Assembly: GCF_020171785.1 (NCBI RefSeq)
Contig: NZ_JAIVAE010000005.1
Coordinates: 59,449-123,448, forward strand
Reading direction: 5' to 3'
Source of the DNA: Guptibacillus hwajinpoensis
GTDB lineage: Bacteria; Bacillota; Bacilli; Bacillales; Guptibacillaceae
DNA length: 64,000 nt
The position numbers and the translations under genes were made by a program. Shown piece by piece: positions 43,583 through 51,452 of this stretch. Below the pieces are notes generated by a model. That model was not told where the DNA came from. It did no database searches and worked only from the letters and a program-made list of their open reading frames with translations. The stretch's first letter is position 1. The number at the start of each line of letters is the position of its first letter.

Positions 43583-45016
43583 ATGGCGAATCGATACATC
43601 ATGGGGATTGATAATGGATCACAAAGTACAAAGGTAGTGATCTTAGATCTAGAAGGGAATGAAGTCGCCTACGGTTCACAGGCATTAAGGGAAACCTTAA
43701 CGCCTGAACCGGGCGTCGTTATTCATCCGGATGACGACTTATGGGATAGTGTTTATCATGGTATGAAAAACTGTTTAGCAAATTTTGAGGGGAATCCGAA
43801 AGAAATCGAAGCGATCGGGTTATGTACGATCCGATGCTGCCGCGTTTTACTAAATGAAGACGGTCATCTAGCCCAACCGGCGATTAGCTGGATGGATGCT
43901 CGATTATCAAAACCGTATGAGCATGAAGACGATCGCGTGCAGTATGTGACGACAACTTCTGGCTACTTAGGATTACAGCTAACGGGAGAATACAATGATA
44001 CAGCAGGAAATCAGGAAGTCTTTTGGCCAATTGATCGTGACACGTTAGATTGGTCAACAGATAACGACGTAATTAAAGCGAACGGCTTACGAAGAGATAT
44101 GCTATTCAATCTTGTGAAACCAGGTGAAAAGCTCGGTTCTATTCGCAATGAGCTCGCGGAGGAGTTAGGTTTAACGAAAGGAATTCCTGTGGTAGCTACA
44201 TCGAACGATAAAGCGGTGGAAGTATTGGGGTCCGGTATTCAAAACGAAAGTTCAATCATGATCTCCCTCGGAACCTTTATTTCTTCGATGTTATTGAGAG
44301 ACAACTATTACGAAGATGCGCAAAACTTCTTCCCAACGTTTGCATCGATTCCATTTAAATATGTTTATGAAACAAATGGGATTCGACGAGGACTGTGGAC
44401 GGTTAGTTGGTTTAAGAAATTAATTGGCGAAGAACTTGTCACAGAAGCATCTAAATTAGGGGTTTCAGAAGAAGAGTTCTTAAATCGTAAGGCAGAAGAA
44501 GTTCCGGTTGGTAGTGATGGCTTGATTACGATACTTGATTGGCTTGCTTCTCCGGATAAACCCTATCGAAAAGGACTTATGCTTGGCTTTGATCAGCGAC
44601 ATTCCAGGTATCATATCTACCGATCAATCTTGGAAGCGATCTCATTCAATATTAAAAACAATATCGACGATATGTTAGAAGAAATCGATGTGGAATTGAA
44701 TGAAGTTGTCGTCATTGGTGGTGGTTCGAAGAGCGATGTGATCATGCAGATCATGGCCGACTTGTTTGGGTTACCAGTGCATCGACGTAAGGGAAGCAGC
44801 AGCGCCTGTTTAGGTGCGGCGATTAGCGCTTCGAAGTACTTGGGTGTTTACGATGATTTTTCTGAAGCGATCGAGCAAATGGTGAAAACGGAAAAAACGT
44901 TTAAGCCGAATTCGGAGAATCACGATTTCTACAAGACGTTAAACGAAACAGTTGTGCAGCATGTGAGAAAGCATACGGATGAAATTTTCAAACTTTCTTA
45001 TCCGATTTTTAAATAA
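43583..45016 (+). CDS. ygcE: FGGY-family carbohydrate kinase, YgcE-like
   Basis: Sugar or polyol kinase of 477 residues. N-terminal phosphate motif GIDNGSQSTKVVI (about 8-20), SWMDARLS, the metal/substrate region in VATSNDKAVEVLGSG, and the C-terminal ATP-binding VVVIGGGSKSDVIMQIMADLF. The kinase starts 13 bp after the oxidase gene behind AGGAGGG. In the operon it would phosphorylate the product of the SDR and FAD enzymes, or the imported compound. Assignment to the YgcE group rests on operon order and length; xylulokinase or gluconokinase relatives are alternatives. Confidence 0.83.
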   Translation: MANRYIMGIDNGSQSTKVVILDLEGNEVAYGSQALRETLTPEPGVVIHPDDDLWDSVYHGMKNCLANFEGNPKEIEAIGLCTIRCCRVLLNEDGHLAQPAISWMDARLSKPYEHEDDRVQYVTTTSGYLGLQLTGEYNDTAGNQEVFWPIDRDTLDWSTDNDVIKANGLRRDMLFNLVKPGEKLGSIRNELAEELGLTKGIPVVATSNDKAVEVLGSGIQNESSIMISLGTFISSMLLRDNYYEDAQNFFPTFASIPFKYVYETNGIRRGLWTVSWFKKLIGEELVTEASKLGVSEEEFLNRKAEEVPVGSDGLITILDWLASPDKPYRKGLMLGFDQRHSRYHIYRSILEAISFNIKNNIDDMLEEIDVELNEVVVIGGGSKSDVIMQIMADLFGLPVHRRKGSSSACLGAAISASKYLGVYDDFSEAIEQMVKTEKTFKPNSENHDFYKTLNETVVQHVRKHTDEIFKLSYPIFK

Positions 45017-45032
45017 GAAATGGATGATTCTT

Positions 45033-46340
45033 ATGAAATCCAGTAATCTGAAACGATATTTTCAATTTATGCTTATTGTGTTAGCGGCAGGTGCTATTTT
45101 CCCGCTCATTTACCTTCGAACCAATTATCAAGGAACGATTTTAGAAGTGTACGGGATGAGCTTATCGCAATTAAACAGCATTTTCTCGGTTTTAGGTGTC
45201 GCGTTTATCATTGGTTATTTTCCAAGTGGGTGGATTTCGGATCGGTTTTCCGCTAAGAAACTCATTTCTGTTTCGCTATTATTTGTAGGGCTAGCTGGCA
45301 TTTGGTTTGCGCAAGTGCCAAGCTATCCAGTTGTCATTCTCATTTTTGCCATTTGGGGGATTTTCTCTGTACTAACCTTCTGGGCTGCTCATTTAAAACT
45401 TGTTAAACTTATTTCCAAAAAAGAAGAAGAAGGACGTTTTTTCGGAATTTTGGACGGTGGTCGGGGCGTTGTTGAAGCAACACTCGCGAGTATTGCGGTG
45501 TTTATCTTTTCACGCGTACTCGGATCAAGTACAGCTGTAGCGGATAAACAAGAGGCGTTAGTAAATGTGATCTACCTATATTCGGGGGTTCTCATTGCGG
45601 TTTCTATTCTGATTATGCTTTTTGTTGATGTGGAAGATCATGCGCATCAGGAACCTGAAAAGGCAGAGAAAACTGAGCAAAAGGGAGCGCCACTTAATTT
45701 AGCGACTTTGAAAAAAGTCTTCGGTAACAAATTTGTTTGGTTACTTGGTGGTATTATTTTCATGAGCTACATTGTAACGTGGACAGTGTATTATTTTGGT
45801 GGATTCTTAGAAACGAATGTTGGCATGAGTGCTTCTATTGTAGGGACAATCACGGTAACCATGCTATGGATGCGTCCGATTGGCGGCGTTGTCGGAGGAT
45901 TCTTAGGAGATAAGTTTGGTAAAAGCAGTATTCTTATTATTGCCTTAGGATTAGCTACGCTCTTTTTGACAGCGGTTTCAATTTTGCCGACAACCTTGCC
46001 TCATTTCTATTTTGGTGCACTGATTATTTTAAGTGGTTTATCGGTTTATACAATCAGAGGTCTTTATTGGGCCTTACTCGGCGATTGTGACATTGATGAT
46101 GACGTGCTTGGTCTTTCTATTGGTTTAGTTTCATTTGTTGGTTACTTACCAGATATTCTATTACCGCTCGTGATGAGCTTGATGCTTTCAACCTTTGGAG
46201 ATGCAGGTGGCTACAATGCTTACTTCATCTTTAGTGCAGTAGCAGGTGTATTGGGTATCTTCATTACAGTCATTTTTAAAACGACAGTTAATAGAAACGT
46301 TGCCCATACTGAACAAGAGTCCCATCGAAGCGCAGTATAG
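45033..46340 (+). CDS. yqcE: MFS transporter, YqcE-like
   Basis: Twelve-helix permease of 435 residues. The first segment (FMLIVLAAGAIFPLIYLRTN) and FFGILDGGRGVVEATLASIA agree closely with recalled E. coli YqcE, which is adjacent to ygcE there. The A-like loop is SGWISDRFSAKKL. I chose ATG 45033 (MKSSNLKRYFQF); ATG 45024 is an alternative, and both have weak ribosome sites, so translation may depend on coupling with the kinase gene that ends 16 bp upstream. It should import the operon's unknown substrate. Confidence 0.85.
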   Translation: MKSSNLKRYFQFMLIVLAAGAIFPLIYLRTNYQGTILEVYGMSLSQLNSIFSVLGVAFIIGYFPSGWISDRFSAKKLISVSLLFVGLAGIWFAQVPSYPVVILIFAIWGIFSVLTFWAAHLKLVKLISKKEEEGRFFGILDGGRGVVEATLASIAVFIFSRVLGSSTAVADKQEALVNVIYLYSGVLIAVSILIMLFVDVEDHAHQEPEKAEKTEQKGAPLNLATLKKVFGNKFVWLLGGIIFMSYIVTWTVYYFGGFLETNVGMSASIVGTITVTMLWMRPIGGVVGGFLGDKFGKSSILIIALGLATLFLTAVSILPTTLPHFYFGALIILSGLSVYTIRGLYWALLGDCDIDDDVLGLSIGLVSFVGYLPDILLPLVMSLMLSTFGDAGGYNAYFIFSAVAGVLGIFITVIFKTTVNRNVAHTEQESHRSAV

Positions 46341-46367
46341 GAAACGAAATCTATTCTAATAATAGAA

Positions 46368-46407
46368 AAAACAATCGTAATTTTCGAGTGAAAATTACGA
46401 TTGTTTT
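46368..46407 (+). terminator. Terminator of the ygc-like operon
   Basis: An 18-bp perfect stem (AAAACAATCGTAATTTTC and its complement) around a 4-nt loop, ending in TTGTTTTG. Confidence 0.85.
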
Positions 46408-46582
46408 GTGTAGGATCTTCTTGTTTATTTGGACGAGCGACGTGATGGTGGAAAATAGATGCATGAGAAGATAGACTAGTAGAGAAGAGCAACATTATTT
46501 GGGCGAGTATAGTAAAGATAATTAATGTGAAAAAATTGAATGGAGTGCTTACTTCGAGTGAAAGGAGGCGGGAGGATACCTA

Positions 46583-47299
46583 ATGATTCAATTAGATACG
46601 AAGCATTTAACGAAATTAGAAGAAGAAGTTCATGGGAAGCTCTCAGAAGTTGTGGCCACAAATGATAAATTGAAAATCATTGATGCCGCTAAGCTGTGTG
46701 AGGTCTCCCCATCAAAAGTATCAAAGCTCGTGCGGAAATTAGGTTTTGATAACTTTAAGCAGTACAAGCTTTACTTCAGTGGACAGCAAATATATACAGA
46801 AAAGCGAAAGAAGTCGAGTGAAATCGACCGTTTAATGCAGTTCCTAGAAAACTTTGATCCTGCGTTAGTTGAGAATTTTGTTTCCGTTTTTCAAAAATAT
46901 AAGAAGATCATCATTTACGGTCTCGGTCCATCATTTATTAGTGCGGAGTATTTCGGCTATAAGTTAACCGTTTCCTCTGATAAAAATGTAACTGTCGCTC
47001 AAAGTGAGGATTTTGCGAGTCGCCTGGCGGATGAAAATACGCTTCTGATTGTTCTATCTGTGACAGGGAAATTTTCTTCTTTTAAAAATTTGTTCACTGA
47101 AACGAAGAAGAATGGTGCCACGATCATGTTGGTTTTAGAAGAGTATGTGAATACACTAGACTCGATGGCGGACTATATATTCTATTTATCAAAGTTTAAT
47201 CAAGATAGCGACTTGCTTCCGTTTGAAAAAACGCGAACGGTGTTTTTTATTTTTATTGAAGAAGTGATTGCGAGGATTAGTGGGGGAAGAGAGCGGTGA
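46583..47299 (+). CDS. RpiR/MurR-family transcription regulator
   Basis: Regulator of 238 residues with an N-terminal RpiR helix-turn-helix (AAKLCEVSPSKVSKLVRKLG, FDNFKQYK, about 35-61) and a C-terminal SIS sugar-phosphate-binding domain (IIIYGLGPSFISAEYFGYKL; TLLIVLSVTGKFSSFKNLF). AAAGGAGG and GGGAGG precede the ATG. It has its own terminator and sits 240 bp after the ygc-like operon, so it is the likely controller of that operon, sensing a phosphorylated intermediate made by the kinase. This replaces the YgcP-type regulator of E. coli. Confidence 0.85.
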   Translation: MIQLDTKHLTKLEEEVHGKLSEVVATNDKLKIIDAAKLCEVSPSKVSKLVRKLGFDNFKQYKLYFSGQQIYTEKRKKSSEIDRLMQFLENFDPALVENFVSVFQKYKKIIIYGLGPSFISAEYFGYKLTVSSDKNVTVAQSEDFASRLADENTLLIVLSVTGKFSSFKNLFTETKKNGATIMLVLEEYVNTLDSMADYIFYLSKFNQDSDLLPFEKTRTVFFIFIEEVIARISGGRER

Positions 47300-47310
47300 A
47301 CACGATAGTA

Positions 47311-47355
47311 GGAAAGTGTCTTACTTCATAGGGGAATGAGGTAAGACGCTTTTTG
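47311..47355 (+). terminator. Terminator after the RpiR gene
   Basis: AAAGTGTCTTAC pairs with GTAAGACGCTTT (one mismatch) around a 16-nt loop; TTTTTG follows. Confidence 0.75.
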
Positions 47356-47367
47356 TGTACAAGTTTT

Positions 47368-47444
47368 CAAGCGGTTCAAGCGGTCAAGCGGTGCCTGTTT
47401 CAAGCGGTGCCTGTCACCGCCCGAAGTATGTCACGAATTGTCGA
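47368..47444 (+). repeat. 39-nt repeat (family 2), copy 1, with CAAGCGGT array
   Basis: CAAGCGGT occurs four times (47368, 47377, 47385, 47401). The full repeat is 47406-47444, from GGTGCCTGTCACC to TGTCGA, and a cut-off GGTGCCTGTT precedes it at 47390. Lies between the RpiR gene and the cortex hydrolase gene. Confidence 0.75.
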
Positions 47445-47550
47445 AGGGTGTTTGGAATTAGAATGACTTAGGTTCCTCGACTATTCATGAACCCCTCTTC
47501 CCCAAAATAGACTAACAGTATAGCCTGCTGCATATTTGGGAGGAGATTCA

Positions 47551-48819
47551 ATGGCGGTTCATACGGTGGTAAGTGGGGATAATCTTTGGCGTATTTCATT
47601 GGCCTATGGTGTGCCGATTTCAATAATACAGAAGGTGAACGGACTTGTGTCTGATCGACTTGTTCCAGGATTAAACCTGTATATCCCGGATCAGGATCTA
47701 CCTGAACGATTTTACCAGCTTAAACAGGGCGACACGTTTTGGAATCTCTCTCAACAGTATAAGACTTCCGTTCAAGCGATTGTTGCTGCAAACCCGATGT
47801 TGAATCCGACGGCTCTCCCAATCGGTGCAAGAATTAACATTCCAACGATGCAAAAATATCAGATGGAAACGCTCGTCTTTTTCGATGCAATCGAAGGTTC
47901 ACCTTATGTAGAAACGTTAAACAATCTGAGCGGTTCGATTACTTATTTAGCAGTGTTCACGTATTCTTTTACGGAAGAAGGAGAGCTAATTTCAATCAAT
48001 GATGCTGCCATTTTAAAACAAGCGAAGGCGTTGAATATCAAACCTTTGCTTGTTATTAGTAATTATGATGTCCAAATGTTTAGTGCTGCGTTAGCTGGTA
48101 CCGTCCTTCAGAATAAGGAGAAAAGGGCAACGCTCATTCAAAATCTCGTAAGAATAGTAAAGGAAAAGGGATATGCAGGGGTTAGCGTTGATTTCGAATT
48201 CGTGCCACCAGAGAGACGAAATGATTTTACGTCATTTTTAAAAGAGCTAAAGAAGGGGCTTGGCAATCTGACACTCCAACTTAATGCGCACGCGAAAAGC
48301 AGCGATTTGCCGACAAATCGACTGGTTGGCTTTCTAGATTATCGAGCCGTAGGGGAGATCGTGGACATCGTTTCGGTGATGACAATTGACTATGGCTATG
48401 CGATTGGCCCACCGGATCCGATTGCCCCCGTCTGGTGGGTGGAAGAGATGTTGATGTATGCGACGAGTCAGATAAACGCTCGCAAAGTGATGATGGCGAT
48501 GAGTCTTTACGGCTACGATTGGTCATTGCCAGCGCAGGAGAAGCCAGCCGAAATGATTCCGGTGGAAAATGCGCAAAATCGTGCGATTGACGGGTGGCTT
48601 CCTATTCAATACAACAATGTAGCTCAAGCTCCAACTTACAGCTATAACTTAATGGGTCAGGAGCATGTGGTTTGGTTCGAAGACATTCAAAGTATCAAAG
48701 AGAAATATAAACAAATGCAAGCCTATGATCTGCTGGGGGCTACTTATTGGCGATTGCGGTTTCCGTTTCCGCAGAACTGGGCGTATATGGAGAAGAACAT
48801 GAAGGTTTTGAAAGGTTAA
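47551..48819 (+). CDS. LysM-GH18 spore cortex hydrolase (YaaH/SleL-like)
   Basis: Spore-associated glycosidase of 422 residues. Two LysM repeats come first (MAVHTVVSGDNLWRISLAYG; RFYQLKQGDTFWNLSQQYKT, to about residue 100), then a GH18 barrel from about 105. The catalytic DxxDxE-like motif reads GVSVDFEFVP (about 211-220), the usual YaaH variant. Further GH18 text: SVMTIDYGYAIGPPDPIAPV and MMAMSLYGYDW. GGGAGGAG precedes ATG 47551. Family members act in spore coat or cortex fragment breakdown during germination, which supports a spore-forming host. A single gene; a second terminator follows. Confidence 0.88.
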   Translation: MAVHTVVSGDNLWRISLAYGVPISIIQKVNGLVSDRLVPGLNLYIPDQDLPERFYQLKQGDTFWNLSQQYKTSVQAIVAANPMLNPTALPIGARINIPTMQKYQMETLVFFDAIEGSPYVETLNNLSGSITYLAVFTYSFTEEGELISINDAAILKQAKALNIKPLLVISNYDVQMFSAALAGTVLQNKEKRATLIQNLVRIVKEKGYAGVSVDFEFVPPERRNDFTSFLKELKKGLGNLTLQLNAHAKSSDLPTNRLVGFLDYRAVGEIVDIVSVMTIDYGYAIGPPDPIAPVWWVEEMLMYATSQINARKVMMAMSLYGYDWSLPAQEKPAEMIPVENAQNRAIDGWLPIQYNNVAQAPTYSYNLMGQEHVVWFEDIQSIKEKYKQMQAYDLLGATYWRLRFPFPQNWAYMEKNMKVLKG

Positions 48820-48835
48820 ACAAACGTTTGATTAA
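48815..48835. repeat. 21-nt near-palindrome, copy 2
   Basis: TTAAACAAACGTTTGATTAA preceded by G, identical to the copies at 7111-7131 and 51270-51290 and in the same orientation. Here it overlaps the stop codon of the cortex hydrolase gene. Confidence 0.65.
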
Positions 48836-48862
48836 TAACCTATAAGTATGATCACACGCGAA

Positions 48863-48903
48863 GAATCACAAAAAGCGCTTATGCTTTTTGTGATTCTTTT
48901 TTG
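48863..48903 (+). terminator. Terminator after the cortex hydrolase gene
   Basis: AGAATCACAAAAAGC pairs perfectly with GCTTTTTGTGATTCT around GCTTAT, followed by TTTTT. Confidence 0.85.
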
Positions 48904-49030
48904 TGTTATAGTTTTGAAGCTAAACCATTTTACGGTAAATTTGGTTTTTATCCATTAAAAAAATGAAGTTTTTGAACCGATTTTGGGAAGTTGGTCGTCT
49001 ATCATACAGGGAAATCCAGGGGGGAGCTCG

Positions 49031-49558
49031 TTGGGGGAGAAAATTAGAGAGAATGAGTTTGAAAGAAATGAATTAATCAAGGAGTTGATCGATGATTTTG
49101 CAGAGCCGATCAAGCGCCTTGCTTTTACATATGTGAAAAATTGGGCGGTAGCCGATGACATTACGCAGGAAGTGTTTATTTCTTGTTTTAAAAACATCGA
49201 CCGTTTTAGGGGAGACAGCAGTTATAAAACGTGGTTATTTAAAATTACCGTCAATCGCTGCAAAGATTATTTGAAGAGTAAGTGGTTCAGGTCGATGATT
49301 CCTTTTCGCGGGGACGAAAAGGTGGGGGTGGGCACTGGACTTGATGAGATTCTCGTTCAAAAAAGCGAAGGGGAAGAGATTTCCGAGAAGGTGCTTTCAC
49401 TAACAGTGAACTATCGAGAAGTGATCATTTTATTTTATTATGAAGATTTAAGTCTTCAAGAAATAAAAGAGCTAACAGGGATTAAAACAGAGACGATCAA
49501 AACGAGATTAAGGCGTGCTAAATTGCAACTTCGTGAGCTTTATAAGGAGGTTGAGTAG
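49031..49558 (+). CDS. ECF-type RNA polymerase sigma factor
   Basis: Extracytoplasmic-function sigma factor of 175 residues. Region 2 is seen in LAFTYVKNWAVADDITQEVF and SYKTWLFKITVNRCKDYLKS; region 4 in VILFYYEDLSLQEIKELTGI and ETIKTRLRRAKLQLRELY. TTG 49031 follows GGGGGGAG at the right distance; the frame stays open further upstream without a ribosome site. The anti-sigma-like gene starts directly after the stop codon, so the two are co-translated. It belongs to the SigV/SigX/SigY-like group in outline; the stimulus is unknown. Confidence 0.9.
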   Translation: MGEKIRENEFERNELIKELIDDFAEPIKRLAFTYVKNWAVADDITQEVFISCFKNIDRFRGDSSYKTWLFKITVNRCKDYLKSKWFRSMIPFRGDEKVGVGTGLDEILVQKSEGEEISEKVLSLTVNYREVIILFYYEDLSLQEIKELTGIKTETIKTRLRRAKLQLRELYKEVE

Positions 49559-50503
49559 ATGGAGGACAAGCTGAAAAATCTTCGTAAGGATATGGATGAG
49601 ACGGTTTTGAAGAAGGGTGAGGTGAGTGAGGAGGAGAAGGAGCGGATTTATTACAAAGTGATTCATAGTCGTTCTTCCAAGCGGAAAACAAGACGCTTTG
49701 TTCCGGCCCTATCTATTGTTACTTGTTTACTTCTGATACTTATTCTTGGGTCTACTAGTTTTTCTGATTTCTTTAGCACAGAACAGAGTACGGAAAAGGA
49801 AGATTTTAATCAATCGGATGAATCTGTAGGTGACGATGAAAATGAATCAGAGAAAAAATTAGAGAACGAACAAGCTGAATTTGATAAACGAAAATTTCCA
49901 GATGAGCATTACCAAAAAATTTATGATTATTTATTGGAATGGGAGTTGCCAGAGGAAAATCGCGTAATAGCGGAAGAATCCGAAGTTAAATATGAGAATG
50001 GCTTTAGCTTTTCAAAAGATACGGGCTACATATCAAGTATCGATTTGGGAGAGGGGAGCACAGATGTTTCGGAACGCCCTCTTCCTACAGAGGAACAGTA
50101 TATGGGCGTAGTGATGGGATCTATACATGCAATGGCCTCTGAATTGGAAGATAAACCTACACCTTCTGGTACGACACATTTCAACGATGAAAAAGGGAAT
50201 TTCACTTTGGCCGTCAATGATGACGGGATTAAAGTGATTTATACTCAGAGTTCATTGATCAGGGACCGAATGGAACTAGCATTGAACTATTCTGATGAAC
50301 TTCCCGCATTAAAAAGCGAGATCGACAAATTTTATACAAATGCTGAAAATTTAGCAAGTGAATCCGCTTCTATGGAAGATGATAATGTGGAAAAAGCGAA
50401 AGAACTAGAGCAACAATATGTCCTCCTTAAGCGAAGCATCGTTAACCTTGCTGGAATCATAGATTTAGCTCGAGAAGATAAATTGAACGAACAATCATAC
50501 TAA
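49559..50503 (+). CDS. Membrane anti-sigma-like protein with DUF6241-type domain
   Basis: Single-pass membrane protein of 314 residues: cytoplasmic N-terminus of about 45 residues (MEDKLKNLRKDMDETVLKKG), one helix (FVPALSIVTCLLLILILGST, about 47-66), an acidic linker and an outer domain from about 110. The outer part (LPTEEQYMGVVMGSIHAMAS, DKPTPSGTTHF) resembles the DUF6241 region shared with the next gene. It directly follows the ECF sigma gene and very likely restrains it, although the classic zinc anti-sigma HxxxCxxC motif is absent. Confidence 0.75.
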   Translation: MEDKLKNLRKDMDETVLKKGEVSEEEKERIYYKVIHSRSSKRKTRRFVPALSIVTCLLLILILGSTSFSDFFSTEQSTEKEDFNQSDESVGDDENESEKKLENEQAEFDKRKFPDEHYQKIYDYLLEWELPEENRVIAEESEVKYENGFSFSKDTGYISSIDLGEGSTDVSERPLPTEEQYMGVVMGSIHAMASELEDKPTPSGTTHFNDEKGNFTLAVNDDGIKVIYTQSSLIRDRMELALNYSDELPALKSEIDKFYTNAENLASESASMEDDNVEKAKELEQQYVLLKRSIVNLAGIIDLAREDKLNEQSY

Positions 50504-50518
50504 GGAGTTGTCTACAAC

Positions 50519-51055
50519 ATGCCATCCACTAAAACAATACTCATTTCAATCATATCCATTGTCTTTCTAACTCTTGGGCTTGGCTATTGGTTTATCTCAG
50601 ATATGAATACGAGTTTGCTAGAAGAAAAAGAAGTAAGTGAAGCGTCCGATGAGGGAGCAGCAGAAGCTTCAGAGGGGATTGATCAGGAACGCTATATTGA
50701 TGAGGGGTCAAATTCCACAGCGAATGAGGATATTCCGAGTGAGCAGCATTTTATGAACACGCTACACGGGATGACGCATCAAAAAGTTTATGCAGAAGAG
50801 AAATGGACGCTCGTTGAAATGACCGATGCGCGTATTGCCGACATGCTTGCCATTCTGGATCAAGTCGAAGGTACGGGAGAGTATGAACATTACGATTTAT
50901 ATGAGCAAGCGTTAATGAAATGGAAAAACGGAAATTTTGAAAACGCAGTTTACGTTCATAATGAGCTCTGGAGCTTGAAAAACGGATCAATTGGAAAGGC
51001 GAGTCGGTTATTGTCTGCAGATGAAGAGCGGGCATTTATTGAGGAGCACTACTAA
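50519..51055 (+). CDS. DUF6241-type exported protein
   Basis: Membrane-anchored protein of 178 residues with one N-terminal helix (TILISIISIVFLTLGLGYWF, about 5-24), an acidic linker and an outer domain (EQHFMNTLHGMTHQKVYAEE, LSADEERAFIEEHY). The domain resembles the one in the preceding gene and fits DUF6241. It is the third gene of the sigma-factor operon (15-bp gap), so it probably takes part in sensing the signal outside the membrane. No enzymatic motif is visible. Confidence 0.7.
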   Translation: MPSTKTILISIISIVFLTLGLGYWFISDMNTSLLEEKEVSEASDEGAAEASEGIDQERYIDEGSNSTANEDIPSEQHFMNTLHGMTHQKVYAEEKWTLVEMTDARIADMLAILDQVEGTGEYEHYDLYEQALMKWKNGNFENAVYVHNELWSLKNGSIGKASRLLSADEERAFIEEHY

Positions 51056-51074
51056 AGAAAGGGATTGAGCGATC

Positions 51075-51263
51075 ATGATGAAATTAAAAGTTTCCGAAAC
51101 AGAGAAATCCGTTTTTTTTAGATGGGTTGCGGTATAACAAACAAAGCGGTGCCATTCACTTGAAGTACTAGGAGTGAAGGAACTTCATTACGTGAAAAAA
51201 GGTTCGGATCTCTATGAGCCATTGCTTCAAGAGGTTAAGCGAGTTTCTGATACAGACCGTTAA
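51075..51263 (+). pseudogene. Decayed short gene after the sigma operon
   Basis: A start MMKLKVSETEKSVFFRWVAV runs into TAA; the frame seems to continue as YNKQSGAIHLKY and then, in a third frame, GVKELHYVKKGSDLYEPLL to a TAA at 51261. A small protein with two frameshifts would explain this. I recognise no family, and chance remains possible. Confidence 0.3.
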
Positions 51264-51269
51264 GTTGAC

Positions 51270-51290
51270 GTTAAACAAACGTTTGATTAA
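51270..51290. repeat. 21-nt near-palindrome, copy 3
   Basis: Identical to copies at 7111-7131 and 48815-48835: arms TTAA and CAAACGTTTG centre. Lies just after the decayed gene. Confidence 0.65.
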
Positions 51291-51345
51291 TCGTTTCGTA
51301 TGTAGGAAGAGCGCCTGCTATCTCTAAGTTAATTGAGGGAAAGAG

Positions 51346-51375
51346 TAAACCGCTGTAGTCAGCGGTTTATTTCTT
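51346..51375 (+). terminator. Terminator hairpin before the kinase gene
   Basis: AAACCGCTG pairs with CAGCGGTTT around TAGT, followed by ATTTCTTTT. Confidence 0.75.
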
Positions 51376-51452
51376 TTGTGAAGCCTTACATCAATTATAA
51401 AATATGAGATAATAAAAGGAATGAAAGGCAAATTTTGGAGGGTGTGGGCGCT

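Noticed and set aside
47368..47408. Four CAAGCGGT units as a possible CRISPR or iteron array
   Set aside because: Units are 8 nt with irregular 0-8 nt spacing and no cas or rep gene; more likely slippage beside a 39-nt repeat.
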